Source: Kappaphycus alvarezii
Taxonomy: Eukaryota; Rhodophyta; Florideophyceae; Gigartinales; Solieriaceae
Direction: 5' to 3'
Length of the DNA: 64,000 bases
Assembly (NCBI GenBank): GCA_002205965.3
Contig: NADL03000113.1
Location: 186,001-250,000 of the forward strand
Position 1 is the stretch's first letter. Every line of letters starts with the position of its first letter. Of the stretch, positions 46,727 to 58,260 are shown piece by piece. The translations under genes were made by a program, and so were the position numbers. The notes beneath the pieces were generated by a model, which made no database searches, was not told the DNA's origin, and worked only from the letters and a program-made list of their open reading frames with translations.

Positions 46727-47006
46727 AGAGGAGGATGACGAGGATGACGAGGACGACGAGGACGAGGACGAGTTGGATGAGGGAAATGGGGGCATGGAAA
46801 GTGTTGTACTGGTGGGGCCTGGACTGGAGAGTATGGATCAAGTGGTGCCGACGCTGGAACCGGATGGAGATATCTTTAGTAGTTTAGATATCTCCCAGGA
46901 GGGAATAGAGAGCTGTGAGCCATTCGCAGATATTTGTGGGGACTGCTTGGACAGCATGGATATTTTAGAGGAGTTGTTTGGATCTGATTTAGAGAATGGG
47001 AAATAA
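46635..47006 (+). CDS. Acidic ORF in repeat unit B (second, overlapping frame)
   Basis: This frame overlaps the first ORF through the Asp/Glu codon repeat and ends at a TAA at 47004-47006. Its early residues are arginine-rich translation of the repeat, followed by NEEEDDEDDEDDEDEDE, then a less repetitive C-terminal part (VLVGPGLESMDQVVPTLEPD, ICGDCLDSMDILEELFGSDL). That C-terminal part has recognisable counterparts near 44541-44700 and, inverted, near 3170-2960. Function is unknown. Confidence 0.4.
   Translation: MRLITRRTGRMRLKRRMRMRLKRRMRMRMNEEEDDEDDEDDEDEDELDEGNGGMESVVLVGPGLESMDQVVPTLEPDGDIFSSLDISQEGIESCEPFADICGDCLDSMDILEELFGSDLENGK
46651..46780 (+). repeat. GAG/GAT/GAC codon-repeat tract with a 24 bp tandem duplication
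   Basis: A low-complexity purine-rich tract encoding Asp/Glu runs. A 24 bp unit (GATGAGGTTGAAGAGGAGGA plus TGAG) occurs twice in tandem near 46664-46711. Confidence 0.8.
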
Positions 47007-47449
47007 GAGGACCTCATTGATTGTTAGTTTCTTAAGTATCTTCTGTTTAGAGTATGTCATCCGCACAAATTGTTTCTGCGCATTTCCTGGTACCTTCTGT
47101 AGTTTTGTTCGGACTTTAGGGGTAGCCAAAAGTCTATATAAGCTGAGTAAACCGCTTCCTCATGGAGAGGTCAAGCAAGTTGGCAGGCAGCTTCAAGCTC
47201 AGTCCCAAATAGTTAGGAAGTTGAGAGTCAACTTCAGACCCAAGAAGCATTTATTTTACCCTAGTCACTAAGCATAGGTGGTAGACCCTGCCCCTTCCAT
47301 ACTTGCTTGTAGCCCATTCAACTGTCTTCCCTATCCACTCCTTTTCGTTCGTTCAACTATACCACGGTAGCACTTTTGTCGCTTGCAACACCTCCTTCTT
47401 GGGGTAGTTGGTTCTGAATATCTCTCTCCCGACGATTTACCCCTATCCC

Positions 47450-48780
47450 ATTCCTCGGCGTTTTTCAGAAATTACCGGAGCATTTATCCGGAGCTGCTGA
47501 AGCGAGGAAGTTTAGGTTGTCATTCACACTACTTTTGTTCCATTGCTGACTTCCACGGACATCAAAACTATCTAGAGTCGCTTCAGAAGATGTGGGTGGC
47601 TACAGATGGTAGTACAAATAAAGGACGTCAATGCTTCAGAAACCGAACCGCAGAAATCGCTGTTTCCGCTTTTTCAGTTGAAAGCTGATCCACCTAGCCG
47701 CATTCGAAATTTCTTAGGCGGTATAGCAACCGAACCATGGAACCATGCTGTAGTTTCAAAATAATAGAACCGCAGTATCCGTGAAAACTGCAAACCGTGA
47801 GAATTTAGTTATTGCGGAATCGTGCTAACCGTGGGTTATTTCGAAACTGTTTGCAAAACCGAGACGCTGCTTCCCTGGAAGTCTTTTCTTCGCCTCTAGC
47901 TCTCAAAGAAATAAGCTATGTGCGCGATACCTGCCGTCATTAGTGAGCTACTTGGTTACTTACGCAGATGTCAAGACGGCATTTACCCAATGGAGTTCAT
48001 CTTGCCGCCCTGTTGACAGACATCCTTTCTGTTCTATTTGCTCTAAGCATCTATCGCAAAAGCCGCTGGCCGACGCAGTCCAGGGCGCAGTTTACGAAGA
48101 GCTTCCCGCGGTTAGTTGCCGCACATAGGCCTTTCGGGCCTCAGTGATTCTCCCGGTAGGCCAAGGAATGGGTCCACTGCCCTCCCACAGCAGGATTGAA
48201 GACCGCCATTAGCATTCGACATTCTCGAAATGGTTCAAATACTTCTGTCATGGCCCATTGTTTAAACGGGGAACCCCAGACCCAAAGACAAGGTGTCTGG
48301 AAACCCTGGACGTGTACGGCGATCACCTAATCCACTGCAGATTCGGCCGTCAGCGAAATCTGCCACTATGACCAGGTCAGTCTGCTGGGTAACGACCTCA
48401 GCCTAGGCGCGAGGCATCCGCTGTTGAACCCCGGTCTCACGCGGAACACAAGACCAAGCCATTTAACGCGACGGGTTCTGTCGGCTCCACCGATTACTTT
48501 AATGCCATTTTTCGTGCACCCGCTCGAAAGATATCCGACCTTCAACGCCCTTAAGAGCTTGAGCGCAGCGCAGGTGGACAAGCTACGAAAGTGCAAAGGG
48601 TTTATGGTCGGATTATCGGTAAGAAGGCTCGTCCCGTTCCAATCTCCACGCTCGGAGGGTGACATCCCGATGCGTTCTGTCATGTAAGGAGGTGGCCCGA
48701 TGGGTGGGCAGCCGAGGCTTGGACCAATTTTCCAGGTTGAGGGCATTCTTCTTCAACGACTAGCTGCGATGATGGTCACC
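47450..48780. other. GC-balanced stretch, no gene recognised
   Basis: Several medium ORFs overlap on both strands (47383-47688 plus; 48366-48746 minus; 48424-48687 plus). One minus frame near 48380-48030 has open stretches (VIVADFADGRICSGLGDRRT), but none matches a family I know. The motif GAACCGCAG occurs twice (about 47647 and 47768). It is probably old element sequence. Confidence 0.3.
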
Positions 48781-49040
48781 TCCAAGGCGGCCTGCTTATT
48801 GACTGGGCTATTAGTTTAGTTTATAGTTGGTGGGCACGCTCTGAGTCGATTGTGGTTATCTGGAAAACTTAGGATAGATCGAATGTATATCTTCCAAGAA
48901 TAAAACAGCCAAACCTCTCCCCTCTCGGTTGTGGTTTGCTGGTTGACTGTTGATGTCAACATCACGACCCTCAGGCAACCAAAGGTACACCTGATGAGTA
49001 AGAGACCAGAAATGGAAAAAGTGTTGCATGTGAATCATGG
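48780..49040 (-). repeat. Repeat fragment related to 9590-9800
   Basis: It shares TCGATTGTGGTT with 9590-9800 and a similar minus-strand reading (EGRGLAVLFLEDIHSIYPKF). Unnamed family. Confidence 0.5.
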
Positions 49041-49087
49041 ATCAACCGGTGATTTAAAGACTACAAAGACCGCCGCAGATGATCTCT

Positions 49088-49166
49088 ACAGTACAGTGCA
49101 GTACTGTACAGTGTACGTACACTGTACAATGCACTGTCCTATTTTGTACCGTACGGTACTAGTACA
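49088..49166. repeat. Cluster of GTAC-centred palindromes upstream of the long gene
   Basis: In 80 nt there is a perfect 24 bp palindrome at 49105-49128 (centre GTACAGTGTAC/GTACACTGTAC), a perfect 14 bp palindrome GTACCGTACGGTAC at 49146-49159 and a 10 bp one GTACTAGTAC at 49156-49165, besides several TACAGTAC motifs. Confidence 0.85.
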
Positions 49167-49494
49167 GTAGGTGACCAATCCGCCGAGTATCCATAGTTTG
49201 TTTGCCACAACATAAAACTAGCCTAGATAGGCGAGACTAGTGATTGCCCGCTCTGAATCCAACTGCTTACGTTTTGAATTCTACTGCCAGATCAATACCA
49301 AACTTTTCATGTCAAAGCCATTCTCAGCAGCAATCACGCAGCATTTTTGGCTGGGGACTGCTGCATAACTGTCACGCGTCAATTCATTTCAACACTCAAA
49401 ACTCTGCGTACGCAGCTGATTCCATCGGTATTACATCTCTCGCTCAAATTACGATAGAAGGCTTTGCATTTAAGCCACGACTATACTTGAAATG

Positions 49495-49636
49495 TACAAC
49501 CACCCCTCCCGCTATTATCTCTCCTCCTCCTTGCTCCAACTTCAGGCCATCACGCAAAAGTCTTTCATCTTACACTCTCTCGGAACAATTTCGCTTCTCT
49601 TCCACCAGTGCAGTCCTTTCTATCACCTTTTCCAAG
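49495..49636 (+). promoter_or_regulatory. Pyrimidine-rich promoter / 5' UTR of the long gene
   Basis: Runs such as TCTCTCCTCCTCCTTGCTCC and TCGCTTCTCTTCCACC lead to TTTTCCAAG directly before an ATG at 49637 in strong context (CCAAGATGG). CT-rich leaders of this kind are typical of fungal genes. No clear TATA box was seen. Confidence 0.5.
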
Positions 49637-51054
49637 ATGGAAAAACACAAAGGAAAATGGGTTCTTGACCCATCAAGGAGAAGCATCCTCATAGAACTTT
49701 CGTCAGCCCTTTTTTGCATTGCCTTTAGTATTCTAGAGGCAGTTGCCGTTTTAATGAACAAGTGCTTCAGAACCCAACAAAGAAGCGCCACGTCCTGCAC
49801 AGCATCGGCGAACGTACACAAATAGCACGCTCAAACAGTCTACAACGCACAAACTCTGCAGATATCCTACGTGAATGGGTAAACCTATACAAGCGTCTTC
49901 AAAACGGTGCAAACATCGATCCAGTCTATGAGTACCCTTCATTCACATCCTTGTTTGCTACCGTTGTCTTCTACACGGCATGGTTATCATACGGCAAGCA
50001 AATGGCAAGACTCGTACTCCGTGACAGGAATCCTACTCAGACAGCGAGCCGGGTAGTTGAATCTGTGAAAAGAATTCGAGCCAGGGCGAGGAAGTCTGTC
50101 AAATTTCGCTTCCAGTTCAAAGACTTGCTGCGCTTTCTCGACGACATTGAAAAGAGTCGCGCTTGCTCCGTGACAGAATTTCTTAATGAAATATCTCTGG
50201 AGATACTCAACTTGGGCAACTCGGATTTCCTGAGACAGTTCCATACCCGCTTTCGATGCAAGATCGCTACAAGAAATGTTCATGAGACTGGCAATGCGGC
50301 GGCCGCTCTGTTTGTAAAGGAAGGCGCCAGTGTTGATGAGTTTTTCTCTGGCGGGTTGTGGATGGATGCGCAGAGAACACATCATGCCGCAATGCTAGTG
50401 CTGATGCATTTTGCTATGGGAACTTGTTCCATGAGCTCGACGAATGAAATCAATGTCACTGAATATAGTGGTGTGGAACGCAGTCTTTTGTCGAGGAAAG
50501 ATGGCGCGTTTCGGCGATTTCATTCGCTGTTTTGGTACGGAGATACATATCTTCAAAAGGACATGATCCTTGTGGATGTAACCCTCAACGACTGCAATGA
50601 GCTTGTGGAACTATCTTGGCCATGGGAAGTATTGGACCGCGCCGTTTGGGCACTAGAGTATGGGCGGAAACATGTGCGACGGGAGCTCTACTTGGAGCTG
50701 GAAGAATTAGACGGAGGACGGGATATAGACTTAAGGGATTACGATGCTCGCCAGCTACTGATATTCTCTTTAGCAGGAGTAGTAAGATTTGACAGTGGTG
50801 TCGACAGTCTGTTTGATGTTACTGGCAGCGACAACGCCAAGATTGTGATCCATGGGAAGCTTCCTATGCCCTGTGTACAGGATCTCGTCGTTCTGGGTGT
50901 CGTCAAGAAGAACCGGTATGGAAGTTATTGGGTCAACAATTTGCCCGGGACAAGAGAGACATTTACTCTGGATGAATGCGAGGGCAAATTGCAGATAGCT
51001 AAATTCCCCTACTCAAAAACGTTTTGTGCAGATCCAAGTCAGCTTATACTGTAA
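49637..51054 (+). CDS. Unidentified protein, about 430-460 residues (best gene in the window)
   Basis: The main frame is open from 49729 to a TAA at 51052-51054. The first in-frame start-like codon in it is a GTG at 49762, an unlikely nuclear start. The ATG at 49637, in a different frame, has an excellent context behind a CT-rich leader. A 68 nt intron at 49661-49728 (GT...TTTTTTGCATTGCCTTTAG) would join the two in phase, giving MEKHKGKW plus the long frame. Its donor GTTCTT is weak, and another intron at 49792-49838 is possible. The protein has a hydrophobic patch (SFTSLFATVVFYTAWLSYGK), basic stretches (RVVESVKRIRARARKSVKFR) and charged helices (EYGRKHVRRELYLELEELDG), and ends in SKTFCADPSQLIL. 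There is no recognised domain and no signal peptide in the main frame. Codon use is balanced. It could be a lineage-specific gene. Confidence 0.65.
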
Positions 51055-51139
51055 GCATTATTCTGTAAATTACCTTTGCATACTGTAAGATCAGTACTCT
51101 ACAATTGTCCCAGTTCCCGCTGTAGCATTGTCACAACCT

Positions 51140-51153
51140 GTACTGTACAGTAC
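51140..51153. repeat. GTAC-centred palindrome downstream of the long gene
   Basis: GTACTGTACAGTAC is a perfect 14 bp palindrome within CTGTACTGTACAGTACTGTT, 86 nt after the stop codon. It is of the same type as those upstream of the gene. Confidence 0.85.
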
Positions 51154-51179
51154 TGTTCTGTTACTGTAGTATAGTACCA

Positions 51180-51480
51180 CTTTCGTACCCAAGCTGCCTC
51201 ACGGACCAAACATGGCTTGCCTCACATTCCGTCGGGGTTACCAACGCTTCTCTGCCATTCCTCCTCTATATGACAATGCTTCTATATGACAATGCTGCCA
51301 GCATTATCGATGCAGCCCGCCTAAGCCCCCACTACCTGGTTCTTAGTGCCTCGCAGCGCCCAACTGCTCTGACACCCATGCCACCTAATCCACGGGTCCC
51401 TCCCCACTGCAGCCAAACTTCTCATTCGACGCCCCGGCCACTGATCGCCCCCTGAGCTTGGCCCTAAACTAATTTATTTG
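51180..51480 (+). other. GC-rich stretch with a 16 bp tandem duplication, no gene called
   Basis: TCTATATGACAATGCT occurs twice in tandem (51265-51280 and 51281-51296). A short ATG frame at about 51213 and a 61-codon frame at 51270-51455 lie here but show no motif. Confidence 0.4.
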
Positions 51481-52620
51481 ACTTAGCGGCACGCTACAAT
51501 TCTTTATGGTAGTTCTTTTAATGGTTTCACTGTATCAGTACCTATTCTATAGTTTCTACGTGAGTTTTAAGTGAGTGAGCTAGAAGCTAGTACATGTACT
51601 AAGCTGAAGCTACAGTACTGGATGTAAAAGAGGGCGCGTCTTCTGGATTCTTGGGGGAATATAGCCACAATCCATTGACCCTTTGCCCCAAACGTTATGA
51701 AACAAACTGACATATTCACTATTACTCCTTTAGCAGGGCCCGGGCTGCCTCCCTCTGTGTTTCAGTAAAGCTTATCTATCTCATTTGTTATCGCCCTCTG
51801 AGATTTGACCTCCGAGCCTGCTGTAAGACTCATTCCTGGATTCTGAGTGCATGCAGACCCTCCCTTATGAGCTGTTGTTAGCAGGGAGACTTAAACACTG
51901 TACGCATTCTTGCTGGAAAGGGCAGTTTGGTAGTTTGAAATGCTATTTCTGCTTGTTCTTTTTTTAGTTTGGTTCAAGACGGCAAGAAAATTTGTATGCA
52001 AATATGTACCTTACTAAAGCTCTACAAAACCTTGACTGGCTAGCTCCCCTAACGGAATTTATAGTTCATCCTATCTTAAAACAGCCCCTTAATATTTAAG
52101 GAGGTGTAAATATAATAGCACCATAGAAAAATTGCAAAATTGCGTAGGGTAAAATAATACTACCAACAAAATAGATATTATGTAAGTTACAAATAAGATA
52201 TTTACAACTTTTAAGTAAACGTAACTCAGGGATGCAGTTTGAGATTTTTGTTAAGGTTTCCGAAGGTTTGTTTGCAATACGAACGAGGTATGCGTTACAT
52301 ATTTACTCTCTAAAGCATGTTTTCCGAAAGATTTGGATATAGATCATTATTCGCTTCCCTCTGGTGATGGATTATTTTTAATGACATCAAAGACGGGCTT
52401 AGAATTGGTAATCATTTGAACGAGTTTTTGAGGGTACATTGATCACTTAAATTTTTTCAGTGAGTAGGCGAAGTCAAATGCATCAGCAAATGTACATAAA
52501 TCACCATAAAGAATATAACAGCCTACCTAACTTCTTTTGCGCCTTCAATTACAGTGACAAAACAATTCTATTTTTTGCCACAAGAAAAATGATGTAATGA
52601 AGTTTTGATATTACATCTGC
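51480..52620. other. Intergenic, composition falling to AT-rich, nothing recognised
   Basis: A further TACAGTAC and GTACATGTAC occur near 51590-51620. No ORF of note. Confidence 0.45.
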
Positions 52621-52625
52621 GTTGT

Positions 52626-55600
52626 TTAGAAGGAAAGCTCTATTTTAACTAAAGAAGGGTGAAAGACTCCATTGTGGGGTAGCAAAGATGAACTTGAAGT
52701 AGGTGATGGAATTTGCGATGATTTTGCTGACTGACTTAAGGTTATCGATGCTGGATTGTTTTCCAGTGACTGTGACAGCCAATTAAATTGCCCATGAAAA
52801 CTAAATACAAGTTTGGAGAGACCATGAGAGAGAATGAAGAAGATATTGAAAGGCTTCGAAGGCATAGTGTATTATTATTTTTCTGATAATTGGTAGAGCT
52901 GATGAAATGTTTACTCCGACAATTTTGGTTTTTGTCGAGTTCTAACTTTCTGGATTTGAATCAATGAAGGTTCTTCTTAGTTGATGCATTGCCGCAACTG
53001 AAGAAATTGTCAACATATGCCCCGATTGAGCCAGGTAGCCAATTTGGATTTTATTTGAAATAAAAAATATCAAAAATTTTCTGTTTCATTCCTATTTAAT
53101 GAGTGAGATGACCACAAATAGTACGATGAGAGTAGTTTGCAGAATTTTGGAAAACAATTAGTCGTTTGAGCAGTTCCAAGAGTTCTATTGACGAGAGTTT
53201 TATCCATTTGCAGATCGTTATCCAAACACTGCGCGTAAATTGATCTACGAATTGAAAAAAGACTTGTCGAAAATCATGAATTCACTGGGAGAAGTCGTAA
53301 GTGACTGTTTATGAAGTGAAGTTATGATTAATGACTTATAAATAGTGAAGTAGTCGTGTACAAGGTAGTTTTTTCTTTTCAGAAGTGATTTTACACTAAA
53401 TTTGGTTCCAAAAATGTTGCTGAATCCGTTTTTACGTCCTTAATGAAAACGACTAAGCGCATGTTTATTGTGTTGATACTATCGGATATTTCACTTTTCA
53501 GTACAACTTTCGAAGTACTTAACTCAATAAATAATCATATTTTTTACGTTTTAATTCGATAAATTAATGTGATTAACAGCATAGGTCGGAAGAGTGAAGT
53601 ATTTTGGTGATAAATGAATCGGTATTCAAACAATGACTCGGTCTTATTCAGTTTTGCTGTAATTTGGTTACAGATTGAAAGTATAATGTATGAATACTTG
53701 TCTTAGAGATCAGTAAGGTAACGATTGTAAGATAGCAGTGCTGAGTTTGATTTTTGAGCGATGTACCAATTCAATCCAAAAAAAGCTTGCTTGGATTCAA
53801 CACGAGCGATCTTGAAGGGACTTGTCCACATAGCTTGTTCATTTTCTCTATATACGAAAAAATATTGTCAAAATATGAAGTGATACTTCTTAGTGGCTTG
53901 GAAGTTAGGTTGAAGAACCATTTCGGTCCGTAGTTTGCACGTTAATGTTACTATTTCGGAAGTAGCTCCTACAAGAGCCCTAATTCTACATGCTTCTCTT
54001 GCTAACGATGTGATGACGGCAGAAAACCTTGGAATCGTACTGTAAATAATTGATGCTATAATTTGCTGTTCAACGCTTGTATAACAAATTGCAGGGAGAG
54101 TGTGAATTATTTGTCAGGATGCTCGAGGCCCAATACTCGAATTATACGGCACAGTGACTCGAAGTATCAATTTAAAAATCCAAGGGAGTTTCAAGATTCG
54201 AATCCAGGTAATTATAGTTTTTATATAGACCATATTTCATGTGACTCGTAAATGATGGGAGGGAAAGACAGATCTTTGATCAACTTTGAATTTATCAGGG
54301 AAAATGTATACAGTGCCTCAGAATTTCATGAAAGCACGCCAAATTTCATTGACTTACTTGCCCGCTAAGATTTTAGTGGCACTGGAGTGATTTTGGCAGT
54401 CGAAAACGTGAAGGATAGCGCGCTTTTTTTCAATCAGGACGTCCTGAGCAAGTTAGTTGTTAGTTACTATACGGTCAGGGAGAGTTATTTTGAATGATAG
54501 CGGTTTTTATAAAAAATCTAAATATGTATCGCAGGATTTTTGAGATGGTTTTGAGGATCTTTGTTGTACCTTTGGGCGTTTAGTTTGGATGAGCCCTTTT
54601 GTTGATTTCGTGTAGGTTCTTCGCCGAAAATTGGAAGAAGTGATAGTTCATTTGTCTTTATTCTCATTTTATGATATAATTGTCGTTAGAATTTCATACG
54701 ATGTAGAAGAAACTGATTTTTTTGGAATGAAAATTATGCAGCCGAATAATTTTCTGACTAATACATTTTTGGAGTTTTGTGCGACTAATATTTCTTTGTC
54801 AGATACCTCCAGTCCGAGGAGTATTCGAGTCTTTACTTTGATGAATTCCAGTAATATGAAGATAAATCCATCACCAAGGGTCGATATTTGGAATGAAATT
54901 ATTGCGAAGCTCGGGTAGCACATGTCACGGAAACGGAAGTATTTTTGTTATATTTGCGGCGAAAGGCTGATGAGTTTGACCTTAACAACTTTGCAGTAAG
55001 ATTTTGCTTGGATACGGCGGAAGACAGATCTTTTGGCTCCAATCTCCGCATGACTGCCTTTACATTGTATCCATATGGGAACTTTGGTATCTGTAATGTT
55101 TTTGAAGAGTACGTCGACAGTCTATTAGAGACAAATGGGCAATTGTTCGTATTTTTTGACTAAAGGATATCTCTCCGACCTTTTCCCTGGCCGATAAAAC
55201 GGTTCCAATGGAGCAAGGCTGGGATCGAGTAACCCTATCTAAAAAGATTATCGAACACTTGAAAGAAACCTTTTGACTGTAACAGAGTGATTGCTTAAGA
55301 ATTGCTGAAAGGAATCGTGAATATCGACTTGTGATTCTTGATTGAAGTTGATAGTCTGTTGGAAGAATTCATTGTAGTCGTTAGTTGAAGGTACTGTTTC
55401 AATGAGCTTCTCAAAAATTGTTACAGCCTGGCTACCTAAGGTCTGAAATTTTTCCTGTTCTAAGAGCTAAGATTCAATTACTTGGATTACTTTGAACAGA
55501 ACCTACTAAAGGGATTTTATTCGTAATCTAATTTATTTCGAAATGAGAAATCATAGACTCTACTGTATTTTTCGGTTTTCTTTCATGTAAATTGTCGAGG

Positions 55601-58260
55601 ATACGATCAGATTTGTTGCATTCAAAAGAGATACGGTAATTTCTTCATCTTTGAAGGCCAATATGGCTTGAGTGTAGTTGATGTGATATTTATAGCGTTC
55701 ATGAACTGCTTGACATAAGTAGTGCTTTAGTCAGACTGAGTTTTACAATGGTCAGTATAGATGGGGTGATATAACTGGGAAAGTATGGTTTCTTCCGTCG
55801 TCTGAATAGCTCAATTTAGCTGCATGTAGATTTATTTTTACGCCATAGCCGTGAAAGTTGTCCCTGAAATAGTTTCACGTGAACAGTCGCAGCTCCTGAC
55901 TGTGTCCCGCAAGTAGTGGACCTTATATCTTCAAAGCGGCTGTGAGGAGGGGTTTTGTGTCAGCATTTTATGATCAGGATATGGAATTTTTGCAATTCTA
56001 TGCTGTGAAAGAGTCCTTTCGAGATAGAATTACGAAAACGAAAATTAATAGAAAGCAGTATAAAATAAACTGGGCTGTGATATTGTTACAGTCCATAATT
56101 AGGGCAGCTTTTCCATAGTTTCAGATCTACCCTTGAATATTCGTCTGGTAGTATATTGGCGTTTTCAGTAAATAATCGATACATTGTTTCCATTCATTGT
56201 TCCTCGATTATAGTTGAAACAGTGACAGGCATAGATTTACTTCTGAACTAATGGTTGATGGATTTCATGCATGGTTCCATACAATTTCTTCGGCGGAAAT
56301 GGCTTATGGGATTTTGAAGATTTCACTTTCAGACAGTCCGTGTGGTGTGGTGCAATAGAAATTTACATCGATGTTTTGTGCAAGAGATCAAGTTGTTTAA
56401 AACTTCTTCATTGAGAAGTACATTGATCTATATGCTAACAATAGAGCAAATTTTCTCAGTATTATTGTGTAAAAAACGTCAAAGATCAGTCTTTGTTTGT
56501 TTTTTGCGATCTTAATGAGATAACTCTCATTGAAGACTAGAAAGAAGCGAAATATACCTGGGTTTCGAACAAGTTATTTCGAAAACATTAGCCGGTATTG
56601 TAAATAACTCGCTGGTGTTAGACAAAGGTCCCCATTTAAATATTTATTTTTGTTTTTATATCTGAGGAGTGAGTAAAAGTATTACCCTGCTTTTTCGTAG
56701 TTAGAAGGATATTATGATCGATAGCGGGTCATTGGTTATCGTGGTGTGATTTTAGGGCCAAAAATACTATATATTCAAGGAAATTAAAAATTATCTACAG
56801 GGATTATGAATGTGGTTGCAAGGGATTAGCGCAAGCAAAGGGTAAAGGAGGGCATGGGAAAATACGGGTATTTCATATACTAAAAGCTTCCTGATACAAA
56901 GTTAACATTAATGGTAGTGTATATGTGCATAAAAAGTTTTAAAAGAAGTCAATGGCAATCCAATATACAGCAAGTAGAAGGTAGGCCAGGAATTAAGCAA
57001 GCTAGGGGAAATAATTTGGAACCAATAGAATATTTTAAGATCGGGAATTCAATTAGGTAGAGTTCACTGGTGGTGAGGATGTCACCAGCAAAGAGAAGCT
57101 TCGTATGGTGGACGGTAGGCAAGATATCACATATAAATTGGTAGTAAATGGCGGTTGTGACAGATTTTTTTGGAACAGTGCAATTATCCAAAGCAGTGGA
57201 TGGTTAATTTGAATGCAGATTATTCATCATGAGTATGTCGGTGGTATGGAACCGCTTTTTAAAGAAAAAGATGGGGAATATAAGGGTAAAGTACTGGTAG
57301 GGAATTGAGATAGATTTCAAGGGGCGTAATTGTGGAAGGTTTGGTTGTGCTTCGGCGCTTTCATGCTGAAACGGAACTCATCAGAAAAAGAGACACCTAA
57401 GATATTCTGAAATGAATTTGAATTTCGGATCGAAAAATAACTTCTCAATAACTAGTAAAAGCTTTCTATCATGGAACAAAAGAAAGAACCCTGCCGAATA
57501 TTCGATAGTTATTGGTGGTAATAATATACCTAAAGTAGAGAGCAGGAACTCTTCTATTGGTCTCGAGGTCTTGAGAAAGTTACAGTTGAGGTCAAATACG
57601 ATTTATCTCGTCATAATTTCTGAATGCGTGGACAATGCAGATACCAAACACAATCTCGAACTATTACAAATATGCAAGCAATCATATATGGAGCCCGAGA
57701 AATGGAATAACTAAAGCTGGAGGTACTACGCGAGCAAATAATGTGAGAATTTTGCCATTTATATTGTATTGCCGGCATCTTACACAAAACGACTCTGCTT
57801 TTCCATACACATTTTCGTCCATGTTGCGGCATGGAGATTATTACAAGTGGAAAGAAAGCTCCAAACCATTTTACGTTAGTTCAATTGCGTCAACAGATTC
57901 AACTGATGCCTAAGATATGGCAAAAATTTCAAGTGAAAACTTCTTTGTTCTCTTTTGGTGTGCGGTTGACACTGGTAACCTCTTCAACATTACGAATAGC
58001 AGTGTTACTGAATCGAGGAGGTATATATCGGTACTCCATGAACCGTAACTCTTAGAGAAGGTATTGACGACCTGTGAAAAAGGATAGTTGAAGGGAAGCC
58101 AATTTTGTCGATGCATTCTTGTCACAGTAGGAGGAAGGGTATTGGTTGCTGGGGGACGGACTTTTGTCGTAAAGTTGATGATAGTTTTCCGGATCGGGGG
58201 AGAGGAGTTTATATGTTCAGGTGAAATATTATGATTCATATCACGGGTGGTAGCGTTGAT
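52626..58260 (-). pseudogene. Large decayed coding block of unknown family, strong strand skew
   Basis: Over about 5.6 kb the plus strand is rich in G and T and poor in C. The minus strand gives a series of protein-like open stretches: 58239-57910 (INFTTKVRPPATNTLPPTVT), about 57600-56949 (FDLNCNFLKTSRPIEEFLLS, TTSELYLIEFPILKYSIG), about 56390-56050 (VNFYCTTPHGLSESEIFKIP, NEWKQCIDYLLKTPIYYQTN), about 55920-55700 (YLRDTVRSCDCSRETISGTT), 55690-55520 (ERYKYHINYTQAILAFKDEE), 55430-55245 (QAVTIFEKLIETVPSTNDYN) and 52865-52626. Some plus-strand stretches (54631-54918, 54945-55163) are also open, so strand assignment is not certain. No domain could be named; a large old mobile element is the likeliest source. 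It is broken throughout. Confidence 0.4.

Larger units (their letters stand above)
45980..47450 (+). repeat. Repeat unit B (about 1.47 kb), carrying two overlapping acidic ORFs and an LTR-like tail
   Basis: Unit B is a direct, diverged repeat of unit A. It holds a T/C-rich promoter-like part with TATTTAAA at about 46263, a C-rich leader before the ATG at 46379, acidic ORFs at 46379-46726 and 46635-47006, and an LTR-like tail at 47030-47450 with a TATA box (TCTATATAAGC) at about 47130. Its tail is the closest relative of 665-1107. Confidence 0.65.

Noticed and set aside
46448-46841. Serine-rich and proline/histidine-rich ORFs on the minus strand
   Set aside because: They are the antisense of the GAG/GAT codon repeat.
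48366-48746. 126-codon ORF on the minus strand and its plus-strand partner at 48424-48687
   Set aside because: Both overlap in GC-rich DNA, neither has a motif or a good start context, so neither is called as a gene.
49762-49764. GTG as the start of the long gene
   Set aside because: Nuclear fungal genes rarely start at GTG; the frame is open further upstream to 49729 and an intron from the 49637 ATG explains it better.
49244-49825. 193-codon ORF upstream of and overlapping the long gene
   Set aside because: Its first 130 codons cover a CT-rich promoter-like stretch and read as low-quality protein. Only the part from the ATG at 49637 is plausible as coding, as the first exon of the long gene.
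54190-54206. TTCGAATCC, resembling a tRNA T-loop
   Set aside because: No acceptor, D or anticodon arms can be folded around it.
54631-55163. Two plus-strand ORFs read as a possible gene
   Set aside because: The neighbouring kilobases read better on the minus strand, and the compositional skew can keep both strands open. No motif supports a plus-strand gene.
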